A DNA stretch of 20,518 bases from Ga0077555 sp031406575 (GTDB taxonomy: Bacteria; Pseudomonadota; Alphaproteobacteria; Rhizobiales; Hyphomicrobiaceae). How positions within the stretch are numbered: position 1 is the first letter of the stretch; every line of letters begins with the position of its first letter. The position numbers and the translations under genes were made by a program. The DNA is taken from contig JANOHP010000202.1 of assembly GCA_031406575.1 (NCBI GenBank), forward strand, positions 1 to 20,518, written 5' to 3'. The notes beneath the pieces are model-generated. The model was given only the letters and a program-made list of their open reading frames with translations, did no database searches and was not told where the DNA came from. Of this stretch, positions 1-8,377 are shown piece by piece.

Positions 1-301
1 GTTCGGCCCGCTCGCGCGCAAGGTCGGCGTGTTCGGTGTCGGACTGGGAACTGACAGAAACGTATTCTCCTGCCGCCATCGACATGGCGCCGGCCACGAG
101 CCCGGCAACACCCGCGATCAGGACATCGCCGGGAGTGGAGGCAGCGGCCGCGACACCGACGATCAGGCTGGCCGTCGATACGATGCCGTCATTGGCTCCC
201 AGAACGGCCGCGCGCAGCCACCCGATGCGGTCGACGAGGTGGCGCTCGGGATGCACGTACAGTCTTCGCAGACGCCCTCCTGGCGGCGATCTCGGGTCCA
301 T
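1..301 (-). CDS. VIT1/CCC1-family transporter, N-terminal part (cut by left window edge)
   Basis: Reading the minus strand from an ATG at 301 gives 100 codons without a stop up to the window edge, so the C-terminal part is missing. After a basic, Pro/Arg-rich leader of about 20 residues come family hallmarks: LVDRIGWLRAAVLGANDGIV (about residues 24-43), a hydrophobic Ala/Gly/Val helix, and then AGAMSMAAGEYVSVSSQSD, with the Glu/Asp-rich stretch continuing beyond. VIT1/CCC1 proteins are membrane carriers of Fe2+ or Mn2+; in bacteria they are usually thought to lower cytoplasmic iron or manganese. The GANDG and GAMSMAAGEY motifs make the family secure, but the metal cannot be read from this fragment. 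No strong ribosome site is visible; a GTG directly precedes the ATG. It lies 118 bases downstream of the aldo/keto reductase on the same strand. Confidence 0.85.
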   Translation of the reverse strand, partial: MDPRSPPGGRLRRLYVHPERHLVDRIGWLRAAVLGANDGIVSTASLIVGVAAAASTPGDVLIAGVAGLVAGAMSMAAGEYVSVSSQSDTEHADLARERAE

Positions 302-419
302 CACACAGTTGCCCGTGACACCCCTGGATTGCTTGATGAAGATCATCGCCGCATACGACGTGGTGAACGGCGCCACGCCCCCGAGTCGACTGAGACCATG
401 CACCAACTGCTTGTGGTTT

Positions 420-1430
420 TCACCCCACGATGGTTTTTCGGCCCATGGGCGGATGGCGTGACCAGATCAGGCCGGGTGTGGCAGGATGGCCTTTGGCGAC
501 GAGGCTGTCGACGAAGGCTTCGTCGTCTGCGGTGTAGGTGTGCCTGAGGGCGCTGAGATATTCCGTCCACTGCTCGAACGTGCGCGGACCGATGATGACA
601 CTGCTGACCGTGCGATTGTTGAGCACCCAGAGGATGGCAAAATCGATCGGTGTCATGCCGCGTCCGTGGGTGTGTTTGCGAATGGCTTCGACCACGTCGA
701 ACGTCTGCGGGCTGAAGTCGCGCGTGAGGAGGCTCGCGTCGTTGCGTGCGGCACGGCTGCCGGTCGGCGGATCGATGCCCTGACGATACTTGCCCGTCAG
801 TGCGCCGCGCGCCAGCGGTGAGAACGGGGCGACGCCGATGCCGTAATGCTCGCAGGCCGGCAGGTAATCGTTCTCGGCCATGCGCATGACGATGTTGTAC
901 ATCGGTTGCGCGACGACGGGGTGGGGCGTGCCAGTTTGATCGCACAGGCGGATGATCTCGCCGATCTCCCAGCCATAGTGATTGGAAAAGCCCCAGTAGG
1001 TGGCTTTGCCTGACGCGATGATGTCGCGCATCGCCTCGATGCTCTCGAGCAACGGCGTCTCGCGATCGCGATGATGCATGTAGTAGATGTCGACGTAGTC
1101 GGTGCCCAGACGCTCGAGGCTCGCATCGATGGCGCGCATCATCCATCGGCGCGATAACCCCTGCTTGTTGTGCATGGGACCGTCCTGCTGACCGACCTTG
1201 CTGGCGAGCACCCACTGATCGCGATCCTTGGCGATCAGCTTGCCGAGCATCGTTTCCGACGCGCCACCGTTGTAGGCGTCGGCAGTGTCGATGAAATTTA
1301 CTTTGGACGCACGCGCGCCGTCGAGCACGCGAGCGGCGGTTGTCTCGTCCATGCCGTCACCGAAATCCATCGTGCCCAAACACAGGCGCGAAACGCGCAG
1401 ACCGCTGTTTCCGAGATAAACGTAGTCCAT
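420..1430 (-). CDS. Aldo/keto reductase family oxidoreductase
   Basis: A 336-residue protein of the NAD(P)H-dependent aldo/keto reductase superfamily (TIM barrel), which reduces aldehydes or ketones to alcohols. It starts MDYVYLGNSGLRVSRLCLGT, the usual N-terminus of the YajO/Tas/potassium-channel-beta type. The catalytic tetrad is visible as Asp48 and Tyr53 (FIDTADAYNGG), Lys78 (VLASKVG) and His119 (DIYYMHH). The frame is open for 31 codons further upstream, but the ATG at 1430 is chosen because the homologous N-terminus begins there and AAAGGTG lies about 6 bases upstream. Length is typical of the family. The substrate cannot be inferred. It is flanked on the same strand by an HTD2-like dehydratase (256 bases upstream) and the VIT1-like gene (downstream); neither is close enough to show co-transcription. 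Confidence 0.9.
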   Translation of the reverse strand: MDYVYLGNSGLRVSRLCLGTMDFGDGMDETTAARVLDGARASKVNFIDTADAYNGGASETMLGKLIAKDRDQWVLASKVGQQDGPMHNKQGLSRRWMMRAIDASLERLGTDYVDIYYMHHRDRETPLLESIEAMRDIIASGKATYWGFSNHYGWEIGEIIRLCDQTGTPHPVVAQPMYNIVMRMAENDYLPACEHYGIGVAPFSPLARGALTGKYRQGIDPPTGSRAARNDASLLTRDFSPQTFDVVEAIRKHTHGRGMTPIDFAILWVLNNRTVSSVIIGPRTFEQWTEYLSALRHTYTADDEAFVDSLVAKGHPATPGLIWSRHPPMGRKTIVG

Positions 1431-1685
1431 GGGTAACACCTTTCGCGAAGGCGCAAGCGGGTGACAGCCGGCATGTCGATGCCGAAGCCCAGCGGCGTTG
1501 GCGGGTTGACCCCCGACAGGCACACGACTTTATTGCAATCCCCTTAAATCCCATGCCGGAGACCAATGGTGCGACAAGTGGCCCACATCCGCAACACGCT
1601 CGCGGGTCTTGGATGTTGGCTGAACAGCGAATGCCGGTGCATAGATTCGCGTCGGTTGGTGCATGCGCAGCGCGCCCTCACTCGC

Positions 1686-2549
1686 TCACTCCAACCCAGC
1701 TGTCGCCTGCATGGCGATGGTGCCTTCGGGAGTCAAGGCCCACACTTCGGCCGATTTCCCATCCGCGCCGGGCCGCCCCACCAGTGTGAACGGTGCCGTA
1801 TCGAACAATGGTGCGCGGGCGCGCATCTCGAAGCTGGTGATGCGCTTGCCCGGCGTGTGATCGCGCAGGAAATCGATCAGACAGTGCTGCGAATAAGGCC
1901 CATGCACGACGAGGCCCGGATAGCCCTCGACCTCCATGGCATAGCCCCGATCATAATGGATGCGGTGCGGATTGAACGTCACGGCCGAGAAGCGAAACAG
2001 CGATACGGCATCGGTCACGATCGTGCGCTGCCAGGACATCCCCGCTGGCACTTCATCGCGCTTCGGGATGCCGCTCGCCTGTCCGGGCGGCACCTCCTCG
2101 CGAAACACACCGTGGTAGTCCTCGACGAGCGCCAAGCCGCGCGGGCTCGAGATGCGCCGCGTCTGCGTCGTAAAAATGAGCGATCCAGTCGAGCCCTTGC
2201 GCAGCTGGATATCCGTCAGCTCCGTCTCGCGCTGGATCTTGTCGCCCACGCGAAGCTCATCGTGGAACGTGAACCGGCAGCCCGCATACATGCGTCGCGG
2301 AAACGGCATTTTCGGCAGGATGCCAGAACTCGTCGGCAGTCCGTCCCGCGCCAGCGATTTCTGCGAAGACATCGCCAAGAAATAACCGATGTGCCAGCCG
2401 GGCGGGATCGGCTCGCCGTCGGCTGGGGCCTGCTCCTCGCGATCGAACGTGGCGACCAGCATCGACAGTGGCGCCCGCGTCGCCACATCCTCATCGACGA
2501 CCTTCTTGCCGATGCTCTTTCTCAATCCTTCGATGTCGACGGTGGTCAT
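1686..2549 (-). CDS. HTD2/MaoC-like acyl-thioester dehydratase (FAS1-like dehydratase domain)
   Basis: A 287-residue protein resembling the double hot-dog hydratases of the HTD2 / mesaconyl-C4-CoA hydratase group, which hydrate or dehydrate 2-enoyl- or 3-hydroxyacyl thioesters. The N-terminal half (about 15-150) is the FAS1-like hot-dog domain, including the segment PFPRRMYAGCRFTFHDELRV. The C-terminal half carries the catalytic-type motif RFSAVTFNPHRIHYDRGYA (about 186-204), with conserved Asn and two His, followed by EGYPGLVVHGPYS. The MaoC Asp-x-Asn-Pro element is replaced by Phe-Asn-Pro, as is usual in HTD2 relatives. The ATG at 2549 is chosen because AGGAGG lies 6 bases upstream; upstream in-frame codons look non-coding. 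It lies 87 bases after ppx on the same strand. Candidate reactions are in acyl-CoA or dicarboxylate metabolism; the true substrate is unknown. Confidence 0.82.
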   Translation of the reverse strand: MTTVDIEGLRKSIGKKVVDEDVATRAPLSMLVATFDREEQAPADGEPIPPGWHIGYFLAMSSQKSLARDGLPTSSGILPKMPFPRRMYAGCRFTFHDELRVGDKIQRETELTDIQLRKGSTGSLIFTTQTRRISSPRGLALVEDYHGVFREEVPPGQASGIPKRDEVPAGMSWQRTIVTDAVSLFRFSAVTFNPHRIHYDRGYAMEVEGYPGLVVHGPYSQHCLIDFLRDHTPGKRITSFEMRARAPLFDTAPFTLVGRPGADGKSAEVWALTPEGTIAMQATAGLE

Positions 2550-2636
2550 GGCGTTCCTCCTCTGGCTCACCAGACGTTCACGCCGCCGTGCCGGCCCGTC
2601 AAGAGGCGCGTCTTCGATGGCCAATCACGTTCCAGT

Positions 2637-4178
2637 TCAGGGCACGTGCCGGGTCTGCGAGGTGCGCTCGAGCAATCCTGCCAAGGCTTCGAGCCGCCGC
2701 GCCAGCCGTTCCCCATCGAGCGCCACATGCGCCTGCGGGATCGTCAGCACCAGCCGATCCCCCTCGTAGGAGAGCTTCGTCTCGTCGATGACCCCGGGCA
2801 TGCCGATCGACAACATGTGCGCGGTGCGAATGGCGGCCCCCAATATCCGCGCGCGGCGCAACGTGCGCTTGCTCGCAATGCTCCGCAGGCTCTCCGACAG
2901 TCCGTCCGCACTGTCCTCGTCCGCCCCCGCATGACGGAAATAAACCGTCAGCGCCAGGAACACCCGCCCTTCGTGATCGATGCCGCCCAGCGCCGCATTG
3001 GCAATGACGCTGAGGCTTTGCTCGCCACGGTAATCCGGATGGGCCCGCCAGCCGATATCCGACAGCAGACACGCCGCGTGGCGCAACCGCCGCTCCTCCC
3101 CGTTTTCTCTGGGTCCAGGCGCCTGGAACAGCGCATCTGTCCAGCCACACAGCTCCTGCGCATGCACAGCCGAGCGCGACCGTAACCGCGCATAATCGAG
3201 CGCAAACGACATCAAGGGATCTTTCGCCTGCTCGCTCTCCGACAGCAGCGAATAAAGCAACCCTTCCCGAATGCCGAACACCGAGAAGACGACCTGCGCC
3301 GGCTGCACGCGCTCGAGAAGTCGTTCGAGCACCAGGGCGCCGAAGGGCAAGACTTCGCGCCGGGGCTTGGAGATGTCGGCAATCCCGGCCAGCTCACTCG
3401 CCTTCTTGGCCTTGCGCACACGCGCGCAGTAGTCCAACGCCTCCGCCAGATCGAGCCGATAGCCGTGCATGACGCGCAGCGGGTAGTCGTTGGCCTCCAT
3501 ATGCAGGCGCGCCAGCGAACGCCACGTGCCGCCCACTGCATAGAACGTGCGACCACGACCCCGCGCCAGCCATGCCACCGAACCCAGATACTCGTCCGTC
3601 TGGGCGAGTGCGCGCTCCATGCGACCACCGGACGTGTCGATCAACCGCAATCCGCCCAGCGGCAAAGTGACGGCCGCGCGCCGGACAATTCCCTCGATAT
3701 CGATCAGTTCCAGGCTGCCGCCACCCAGGTCGCCGACGATGCCATCGGGGTTGCGAAATCCCATCATGATGCCGGCGGCCGCCAGCTCCGCCTCCCGCTG
3801 GCCCGAAAGCACCTGGATCGGCACACCGCAGGCCTGCTCTGCCTGTTGGATGAAGCTGGTGCCGTCGGCGGCATCGCGCACTGCAGCCGTCGCGATCGCA
3901 CGCACGTTCTTCACCCGCAGAATGCGCACGATCGCATGAAACCGTCGCAACGCCACCAGCGCGCGCGCTACACTTTCCGCCCCCAGCCGCCCCGTTGTCG
4001 CAACGGAACGTCCCAACCCACAGAGCACTTTTTCGTTGAACAGCGGCGTGGGGCTGCGCACCGCGCCTTCGTACACGACGAGGCGAACCGAATTCGATCC
4101 GATGTCGATGACCGCGATCGGCTCGAGGTCACTGAAACGACCCCGCTCACTCGCGCTCTCCGCCCACCGAGAAGTCAC
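2637..4178 (-). CDS. ppx: Exopolyphosphatase / Ppx-GppA family phosphatase
   Basis: A 513-residue member of the Ppx/GppA actin-like ATPase-fold family, which removes terminal phosphate from polyphosphate (Ppx) or converts pppGpp to ppGpp (GppA). The phosphate-1 loop IDIGSNSVRL (24-33), the switch TAAVRDA (97-103), the region SGQREAEL (125-132) with the Glu aligned to the catalytic Glu, and the phosphate-2 loop GDLGGGSLEL (149-158) are all present. Residues from about 320 form the helical HD-like C-terminal region of the long Ppx type. The start is a GTG at 4178 that overlaps the ppk stop in the sequence GTGA, so translation is probably coupled to ppk. Pairing with ppk favours polyphosphate as substrate over pppGpp, but both activities occur in this family. 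Confidence 0.92.
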   Translation of the reverse strand: MTSRWAESASERGRFSDLEPIAVIDIGSNSVRLVVYEGAVRSPTPLFNEKVLCGLGRSVATTGRLGAESVARALVALRRFHAIVRILRVKNVRAIATAAVRDAADGTSFIQQAEQACGVPIQVLSGQREAELAAAGIMMGFRNPDGIVGDLGGGSLELIDIEGIVRRAAVTLPLGGLRLIDTSGGRMERALAQTDEYLGSVAWLARGRGRTFYAVGGTWRSLARLHMEANDYPLRVMHGYRLDLAEALDYCARVRKAKKASELAGIADISKPRREVLPFGALVLERLLERVQPAQVVFSVFGIREGLLYSLLSESEQAKDPLMSFALDYARLRSRSAVHAQELCGWTDALFQAPGPRENGEERRLRHAACLLSDIGWRAHPDYRGEQSLSVIANAALGGIDHEGRVFLALTVYFRHAGADEDSADGLSESLRSIASKRTLRRARILGAAIRTAHMLSIGMPGVIDETKLSYEGDRLVLTIPQAHVALDGERLARRLEALAGLLERTSQTRHVP

Positions 4179-6406
4179 GATTGATCCTCACCTATTGCGC
4201 GCTCGCGAAAGCGGGGGGGGAAGTTTTCTTTCAGCGACTGCCCCCGACCCGACAGGCTCGGATTGGTCATGAAATACATGTGTGCATTGAACGGTTCCTC
4301 ACCGGGTCCGGGTCGAATGCGCTCGTAGGCGCCGTCGGGGCCCAGACGCCAGCTCTGCTCGTTGTCTTCCAGGTTCGCCACCATGATCTGGTCGAGAATT
4401 TGCTCGTGCACCGTGACGTTGCGGATGGGCACCATGGCCTCGACGCGGCGATCGAGGTTGCGGGGCATCATGTCTGCGGAGCTGATGTAGACGAGGGCAC
4501 GGGGGCTCGGCAATCCATGGCCCGCGCCGAAGCAGTACACGCGGCCATGCTCCAGGAACCGGCCCACGATGCTCTTGACGCGGATGCGGTCCGACAGCCC
4601 GGCAATCCCCGGCCGTAGGCAACAAATGCCGCGTACCACGAGGTCGATTTCGACACCGGCTTGGCTCGCCGCATACAGCGCCTCGATGATCTGCCCGTCG
4701 ACGAGGGCGTTCATTTTCGCCCAGATCGCCGCCGGCCGTCCAGCCTTCGCGTGATCGACCTCGTCGGCGATGTGGCGCAACATGACGGCGCGGATCCCAC
4801 GAGGACTGGCGGCCAACACCTCGAGGTCCGCGGGCTCGGCATATCCGGTGACGAAATTAAAGATGCGGCTGACGTCGCGCGCAATCACCGCGTCTCCCGT
4901 GAAGAACGACAAGTCGGTGTAAACGCGTGCCGTCTGCGGGTGGTAATTACCCGTTCCGATATGGCAGTAGGTGGACAAATCCGTGCCCTCCCGGCGCACG
5001 ATGAGCCCGAGCTTGGCATGGGTCTTCAGCTCGATGAAGCCGTAGACGACGTGCACGCCCGAACTTTCCAGATCGCGAGCCAGCCGAATATTGTGCGCCT
5101 CGTCGAACCGCGCTTTCAGCTCGACGACGGCAGTGACGGACTTGCCGACTTCGGCGGCCTCTTTCAGCGCCTGCACGATCGGACTGTCGATCGAGGTGCG
5201 ATAGAGCGTCCACTTGATCGCCATCACGTGCGGATCGGCGGAAGCCTGTCGCAACAATTGCAGCACGACATCGAACGACTCGTAGGGGTGGTGGACGACG
5301 ATGTCCTTGGCGCGGATGGCGGCAAAACAATCGCCGCTGAATTCGCGAATGCGTTCGGGGAAGCGAATGTTGAACGGTTTGAAGACGAGATCGGGGCGGT
5401 CCGATACGATGAGTTGCGCGGTATCGGACAGGCCCAGCATGCTCTCTTCCACATCGACGTGCGACTCGCCGATCTTGAGCTGCTCGATGACGAAGGTCCG
5501 CAACTCGTGCGGCATGGTCGCGTCGATCTCGAGCCGGATGACCGAGCCGCGGCGGCGTCGCTTCAGCGCGCTCTCGAAGTAGCGCACGAGATCCTCGGCT
5601 TCTTCCTCCACCTCGATGTCGCTGTCGCGCAGCACCCGGAAGGCCCCCAACCGGGCAACGTGATAGCCGGGAAAGAGGCGCCCTGCGAACAGACCGATCA
5701 GCGTCTCCATACGCATGAACCGCACGGCCGACTGCGAACGGGTCTGCACGTCGGTGTCGACCGGCAGCCGCACGAAGCGGGGAAGCTGGAACGGGATCGG
5801 CATCAAGGCGTGCAGGGTCGACGCGGCGCCGTCACGCTCGAGCTCGATGCCGACGGCGAAACCCTTGTTCGGCATGAAGGGAAACGGGTGTGCGGGGTCG
5901 ACGGCGAGCGGCGTCAGCACGGGAAAGACGTGCGTGAAGAAATACTCCTCCAGCCATCGGCGATCGCCAGCCGACAACTCCTCGGGCTCGACGATCGACA
6001 GATGCGCTGCCGCCATCTCCGCGCGAAGGCGTCGCCAGCAAGCCTGTTGTTCGTCGGACAGCTTTGCAACCGCGGCATTGATCGCGGACAGTTGCTGCGC
6101 GGCGGTGAGCCCGTCCTGGCTCACGGTCGCGACCTTGGCGCGGACCTGCCCATGCAGGCCAGCCACTCGCACCATGAAAAATTCGTCCAGGTTGGAGGCC
6201 GAGATCGACAGGAACCGCAGTTGCTCGAGCAGGGGGTGGTTGGGGTTTTGCGCCTCTTCCAGTACCCGGTGGTTGAACTGCAGCCAGGACAACTCCCGGT
6301 TGAAATACCGCAGCGGGCCAGTCGGCAGCGCATGGACTGCGCCCGCGCCCGGGGACGCAGTGGTGGGTCGTTTGCCTCGTTTCGTGCGGGTCTCTGTCGC
6401 GCTCAC
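4175..6406 (-). CDS. ppk: Polyphosphate kinase 1
   Basis: A 743-residue PPK1, which reversibly makes inorganic polyphosphate from ATP. After a basic 30-residue leader the N-terminal domain starts at YFNRELSWLQFNHRVLEEA (34-52), followed by SNLDEFFMVRVAGL (71-84). The autophosphorylated catalytic His is His463 in ELKTHAKLGLIVRREG, and the second conserved His is His620 in RFLEHGRVYCF; both correspond to the two essential histidines of the E. coli enzyme. CHIGTGNYHPQTARVYTD and YISSADMMPRNLDRRVE are also intact, and the length is normal. The start is a GTG at 6406 with GGAGAG 4 bases upstream; 112 bases separate it from hdaA. The C-terminus overlaps ppx by 4 bases. A run of eight C (coding sense) lies 17-19 codons before the stop. 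Confidence 0.96.
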   Translation of the reverse strand: MSATETRTKRGKRPTTASPGAGAVHALPTGPLRYFNRELSWLQFNHRVLEEAQNPNHPLLEQLRFLSISASNLDEFFMVRVAGLHGQVRAKVATVSQDGLTAAQQLSAINAAVAKLSDEQQACWRRLRAEMAAAHLSIVEPEELSAGDRRWLEEYFFTHVFPVLTPLAVDPAHPFPFMPNKGFAVGIELERDGAASTLHALMPIPFQLPRFVRLPVDTDVQTRSQSAVRFMRMETLIGLFAGRLFPGYHVARLGAFRVLRDSDIEVEEEAEDLVRYFESALKRRRRGSVIRLEIDATMPHELRTFVIEQLKIGESHVDVEESMLGLSDTAQLIVSDRPDLVFKPFNIRFPERIREFSGDCFAAIRAKDIVVHHPYESFDVVLQLLRQASADPHVMAIKWTLYRTSIDSPIVQALKEAAEVGKSVTAVVELKARFDEAHNIRLARDLESSGVHVVYGFIELKTHAKLGLIVRREGTDLSTYCHIGTGNYHPQTARVYTDLSFFTGDAVIARDVSRIFNFVTGYAEPADLEVLAASPRGIRAVMLRHIADEVDHAKAGRPAAIWAKMNALVDGQIIEALYAASQAGVEIDLVVRGICCLRPGIAGLSDRIRVKSIVGRFLEHGRVYCFGAGHGLPSPRALVYISSADMMPRNLDRRVEAMVPIRNVTVHEQILDQIMVANLEDNEQSWRLGPDGAYERIRPGPGEEPFNAHMYFMTNPSLSGRGQSLKENFPPRFRERAIGEDQS

Positions 6407-6490
6407 CAGACTCTCCGGACTTCATCGATAGGGGTAACGCGCGAGATGTCGGCGCTATCCGATTTCTGCCATGAGGAGCTTAAAATTCAG

Positions 6491-6502
6491 GCCCTTTCGG
6501 GC
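6491..6502 (-). terminator. Short GC hairpin just downstream of hdaA (weak terminator or attenuator)
   Basis: On the minus strand, 16 bases after the hdaA stop, GCCC-GAAA-GGGC forms a 4-bp GC stem closed by a GNRA tetraloop. It is followed five bases later by a four-T run (AATTTT). The stem is short and the T run brief, so this is at best a partial terminator between hdaA and ppk; it could equally be a chance hairpin. Confidence 0.25.
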
Positions 6503-6518
6503 TCACGGGCGAACCGCC

Positions 6519-7226
6519 TCAACTGGGCTGATCTTCATCTTCGTTAACGTCGCGGCCCAAACCTGCAAGTACATCGTTCACGAGAACCCGTGTGACCTTT
6601 CTTTTGGCTGCCAGCGCCGCCCTGTCCACGGTATCGACGAAGCCAGCCATGGCGGCCATCGACCGATCGACATGCCGGGCGGCATGGGCGATCACGTGCG
6701 GTTCGACGCTGAGTTGACGGTCGCTGAACAACTTGACCAGCACCGCCCCAATCAACTGGTCGTCTGGAGGGTCGATCCGCACCATCGGCAGCGCCCGCAG
6801 TCGGGACCGCAGATCGGGCAGGCTGGGGTCGAGTTCCCCAGCCGGGCATTCCGACGTGAGCAGCAGCGATCCCCCGTTTTCCCGGGCCGAGTTCAGCAAG
6901 TGGAACAAAACGCGTTCATCCGAGATGCCCCGGTCGAGGTCCTCTATGACCAGCGCATGGGTATGCGCCAAACGAGCGATCGCACTGTCGTCCAAGCGGC
7001 GGGCCTCGACCACCTCCGCGCCGGTTCGCAACTGCCACACGTGGGCGAGGTGCGACTTTCCCGATTGCCGCGCCCCGACCACGAGTGAGCTGGTCTGCGG
7101 CCAATCCGGCCAACGGTCGATCATCGCCACCGCTGCCGCGTTCGACGGGCTGACAAGGAAATCCTCTTCCCCTAAGGCCGGGCGATGGGGCAGATCAAGC
7201 ACGAGTTGCTGCGGCGACCCCGTCAT
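6519..7226 (-). CDS. hdaA: DnaA-homologous regulator HdaA (regulatory inactivation of DnaA)
   Basis: A 235-residue AAA+ protein equivalent to DnaA domain III without the DNA-binding domain. Hda-type proteins bind the beta sliding clamp and stimulate ATP hydrolysis by DnaA, preventing over-initiation. The clamp-binding motif QLVLDL is at residues 7-12, in the N-terminal position seen in Hda. Walker A is GARQSGKS (51-58), Walker B is ALVIEDLD (91-98), sensor 1 is LLLTS (121-125), and the arginine-finger region is LRSRLRAL (139-146). Walker A fits the pattern Gx4GK[ST]. The ATG at 7226 overlaps the stop of the upstream permease gene in ATGA, so translation is probably coupled. The two residues after sensor 1 keep the DnaA-like spacing. 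In Caulobacter this protein is called HdaA; the assignment rests on length and motif order. Confidence 0.9.
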   Translation of the reverse strand: MTGSPQQLVLDLPHRPALGEEDFLVSPSNAAAVAMIDRWPDWPQTSSLVVGARQSGKSHLAHVWQLRTGAEVVEARRLDDSAIARLAHTHALVIEDLDRGISDERVLFHLLNSARENGGSLLLTSECPAGELDPSLPDLRSRLRALPMVRIDPPDDQLIGAVLVKLFSDRQLSVEPHVIAHAARHVDRSMAAMAGFVDTVDRAALAAKRKVTRVLVNDVLAGLGRDVNEDEDQPS

Positions 7227-8350
7227 GAAACCGGCCCAGTGGCCGAGCGTGATGGCGTCACCGGCGTCCGGCGTAGCTCACCGTCGACGCTGACGGGTCC
7301 GGTATAGACCCTGCTGCCGAGGTAAATCTCCAACCCGAACCGTACGACTACAGCGACAGCCGCTGCCACGGGTACAGCCACCAACATGCCGACGAAGCCG
7401 AACAAATAACTGAAAACCATCAGTGAGAAAATCAGCCATACGGGATGCAACCCGATGCGCTGACCGACGATCTTGGGCGACAGCACGGCCGAGTCGATGG
7501 CCATCCCCGCGCCGAACACGATGGCCACTTGCGCCAGCATTCCAAACGACGGCCACGCGTGCGCGACAGCGGTTCCGGCCGCGATGATGAAGCCCAGCGC
7601 CCATCCCACGATCGGAACGAACGTCAGCGCTCCGGTGACGAGGCCGATCAGCACACCATAGGGCAACCCGATCAGCATCAGCGCGCCAGCGTAGAACGCC
7701 CCCAGAATGAAGCAGATCGTGCCCTGTCCGCGAATGAACGCCGACACCGCTTCGTTGATCTCCGTAGCCAGCCGCCGGATCGTTCCGGCATGTTCTCGGG
7801 GCAGCCAGCCATCGACCTTCTGCAGCATCGGATGCCAGTCGACCAGAAGATAGAATACGACGACGGGCGTAATCAGCAGCAGCGACAGGAAATTGACGAT
7901 TGCCAAACCCTGGTTCCAAATGGCTTTGGCAATGGCGCCCACCGAGGCCGTCCAGCTCTGAGACAGCTCGGCCAGCGCCCGCTCGAGGCCGTTGACGACG
8001 ACGGGAAAGCGGTCCCCCAGATTTTGCATCAGCCACAGGTTGACGGACGTCTCGAGCTTGGCGAGATCGACCGGCATCGTTTCAGCGAGCTGGCGGAGCT
8101 GGCTGGCGACGAACGGCACCAGAAGGACGGCTGCAACCGCGACGAGCACGCCGACCGAAAAGACGATCAGGACGGCCGACAGCATCCGGCCGCAGCCCAT
8201 GCGTTGCAATCGATCGGCAACCGGGTTCAGGAAATAAGCGATCACGATGCCCGCCACGAATGGCAATAAAACCGGGCTGAGCAGGGCGATAATGGCGAGC
8301 AGAACGAGTCCCGCCCCGAGCCAGAAGAGGAGTTGCCGTTCGATCCGCAT
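7223..8350 (-). CDS. AI-2E family transporter / PerM-like permease
   Basis: A 375-residue polytopic membrane protein of the AI-2E transporter (formerly UPF0118, PerM/TqsA) family. The N-terminus has two closely spaced membrane segments (about 7-45) ending in IAYFLNPVADRLQR, a highly typical family motif. A periplasmic or cytosolic helical stretch (about 75-135) follows, then at least five more hydrophobic segments including VVFYLLVDW and the GLVTGALTFVPIVGWALGF region. Members include TqsA, linked to autoinducer-2 export, and Na+/H+ antiporters; most have no known substrate, so the quorum-sensing name should not be taken literally. The ATG at 8350 has GGGAG about 6 bases upstream. It lies 27 bases after the CDP-alcohol transferase gene and overlaps hdaA by 4 bases. 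As I recall it, perM beside hda is seen in gammaproteobacteria too. Confidence 0.9.
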   Translation of the reverse strand: MRIERQLLFWLGAGLVLLAIIALLSPVLLPFVAGIVIAYFLNPVADRLQRMGCGRMLSAVLIVFSVGVLVAVAAVLLVPFVASQLRQLAETMPVDLAKLETSVNLWLMQNLGDRFPVVVNGLERALAELSQSWTASVGAIAKAIWNQGLAIVNFLSLLLITPVVVFYLLVDWHPMLQKVDGWLPREHAGTIRRLATEINEAVSAFIRGQGTICFILGAFYAGALMLIGLPYGVLIGLVTGALTFVPIVGWALGFIIAAGTAVAHAWPSFGMLAQVAIVFGAGMAIDSAVLSPKIVGQRIGLHPVWLIFSLMVFSYLFGFVGMLVAVPVAAAVAVVVRFGLEIYLGSRVYTGPVSVDGELRRTPVTPSRSATGPVS

Positions 8351-8377
8351 CGCCGTCTCCCAGCACCCTCGTTTGCA

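Noticed and set aside
302..419. Possible tRNA or small RNA between the aldo/keto reductase and the VIT1-like gene
   Set aside because: No cloverleaf arms or TTCGA-type loop could be found on either strand.
343..1215. Minus-strand open frame overlapping the aldo/keto reductase in another frame
   Set aside because: The aldo/keto reductase frame carries the whole catalytic tetrad and a ribosome site; this one is low-complexity Arg/His/Gln-rich.
2561..2574. TCTGG-CTCA-CCAGA inverted repeat before the dehydratase ribosome site
   Set aside because: The 5-bp stem does not cover the AGGAGG site and is short enough to be chance.
1566..3185. Long plus-strand open frame (539 codons) opposite the dehydratase and ppx genes
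   Set aside because: It covers two well-supported minus-strand genes, its translation is Arg/His/Gln-rich with no recognisable domain, and long antisense frames are common in GC-rich DNA.
4661..6547. Plus-strand open frame of 628 codons opposite ppk
   Set aside because: It mirrors the codons of ppk, whose motifs and length are complete on the minus strand; no family is recognisable in the plus-strand product.
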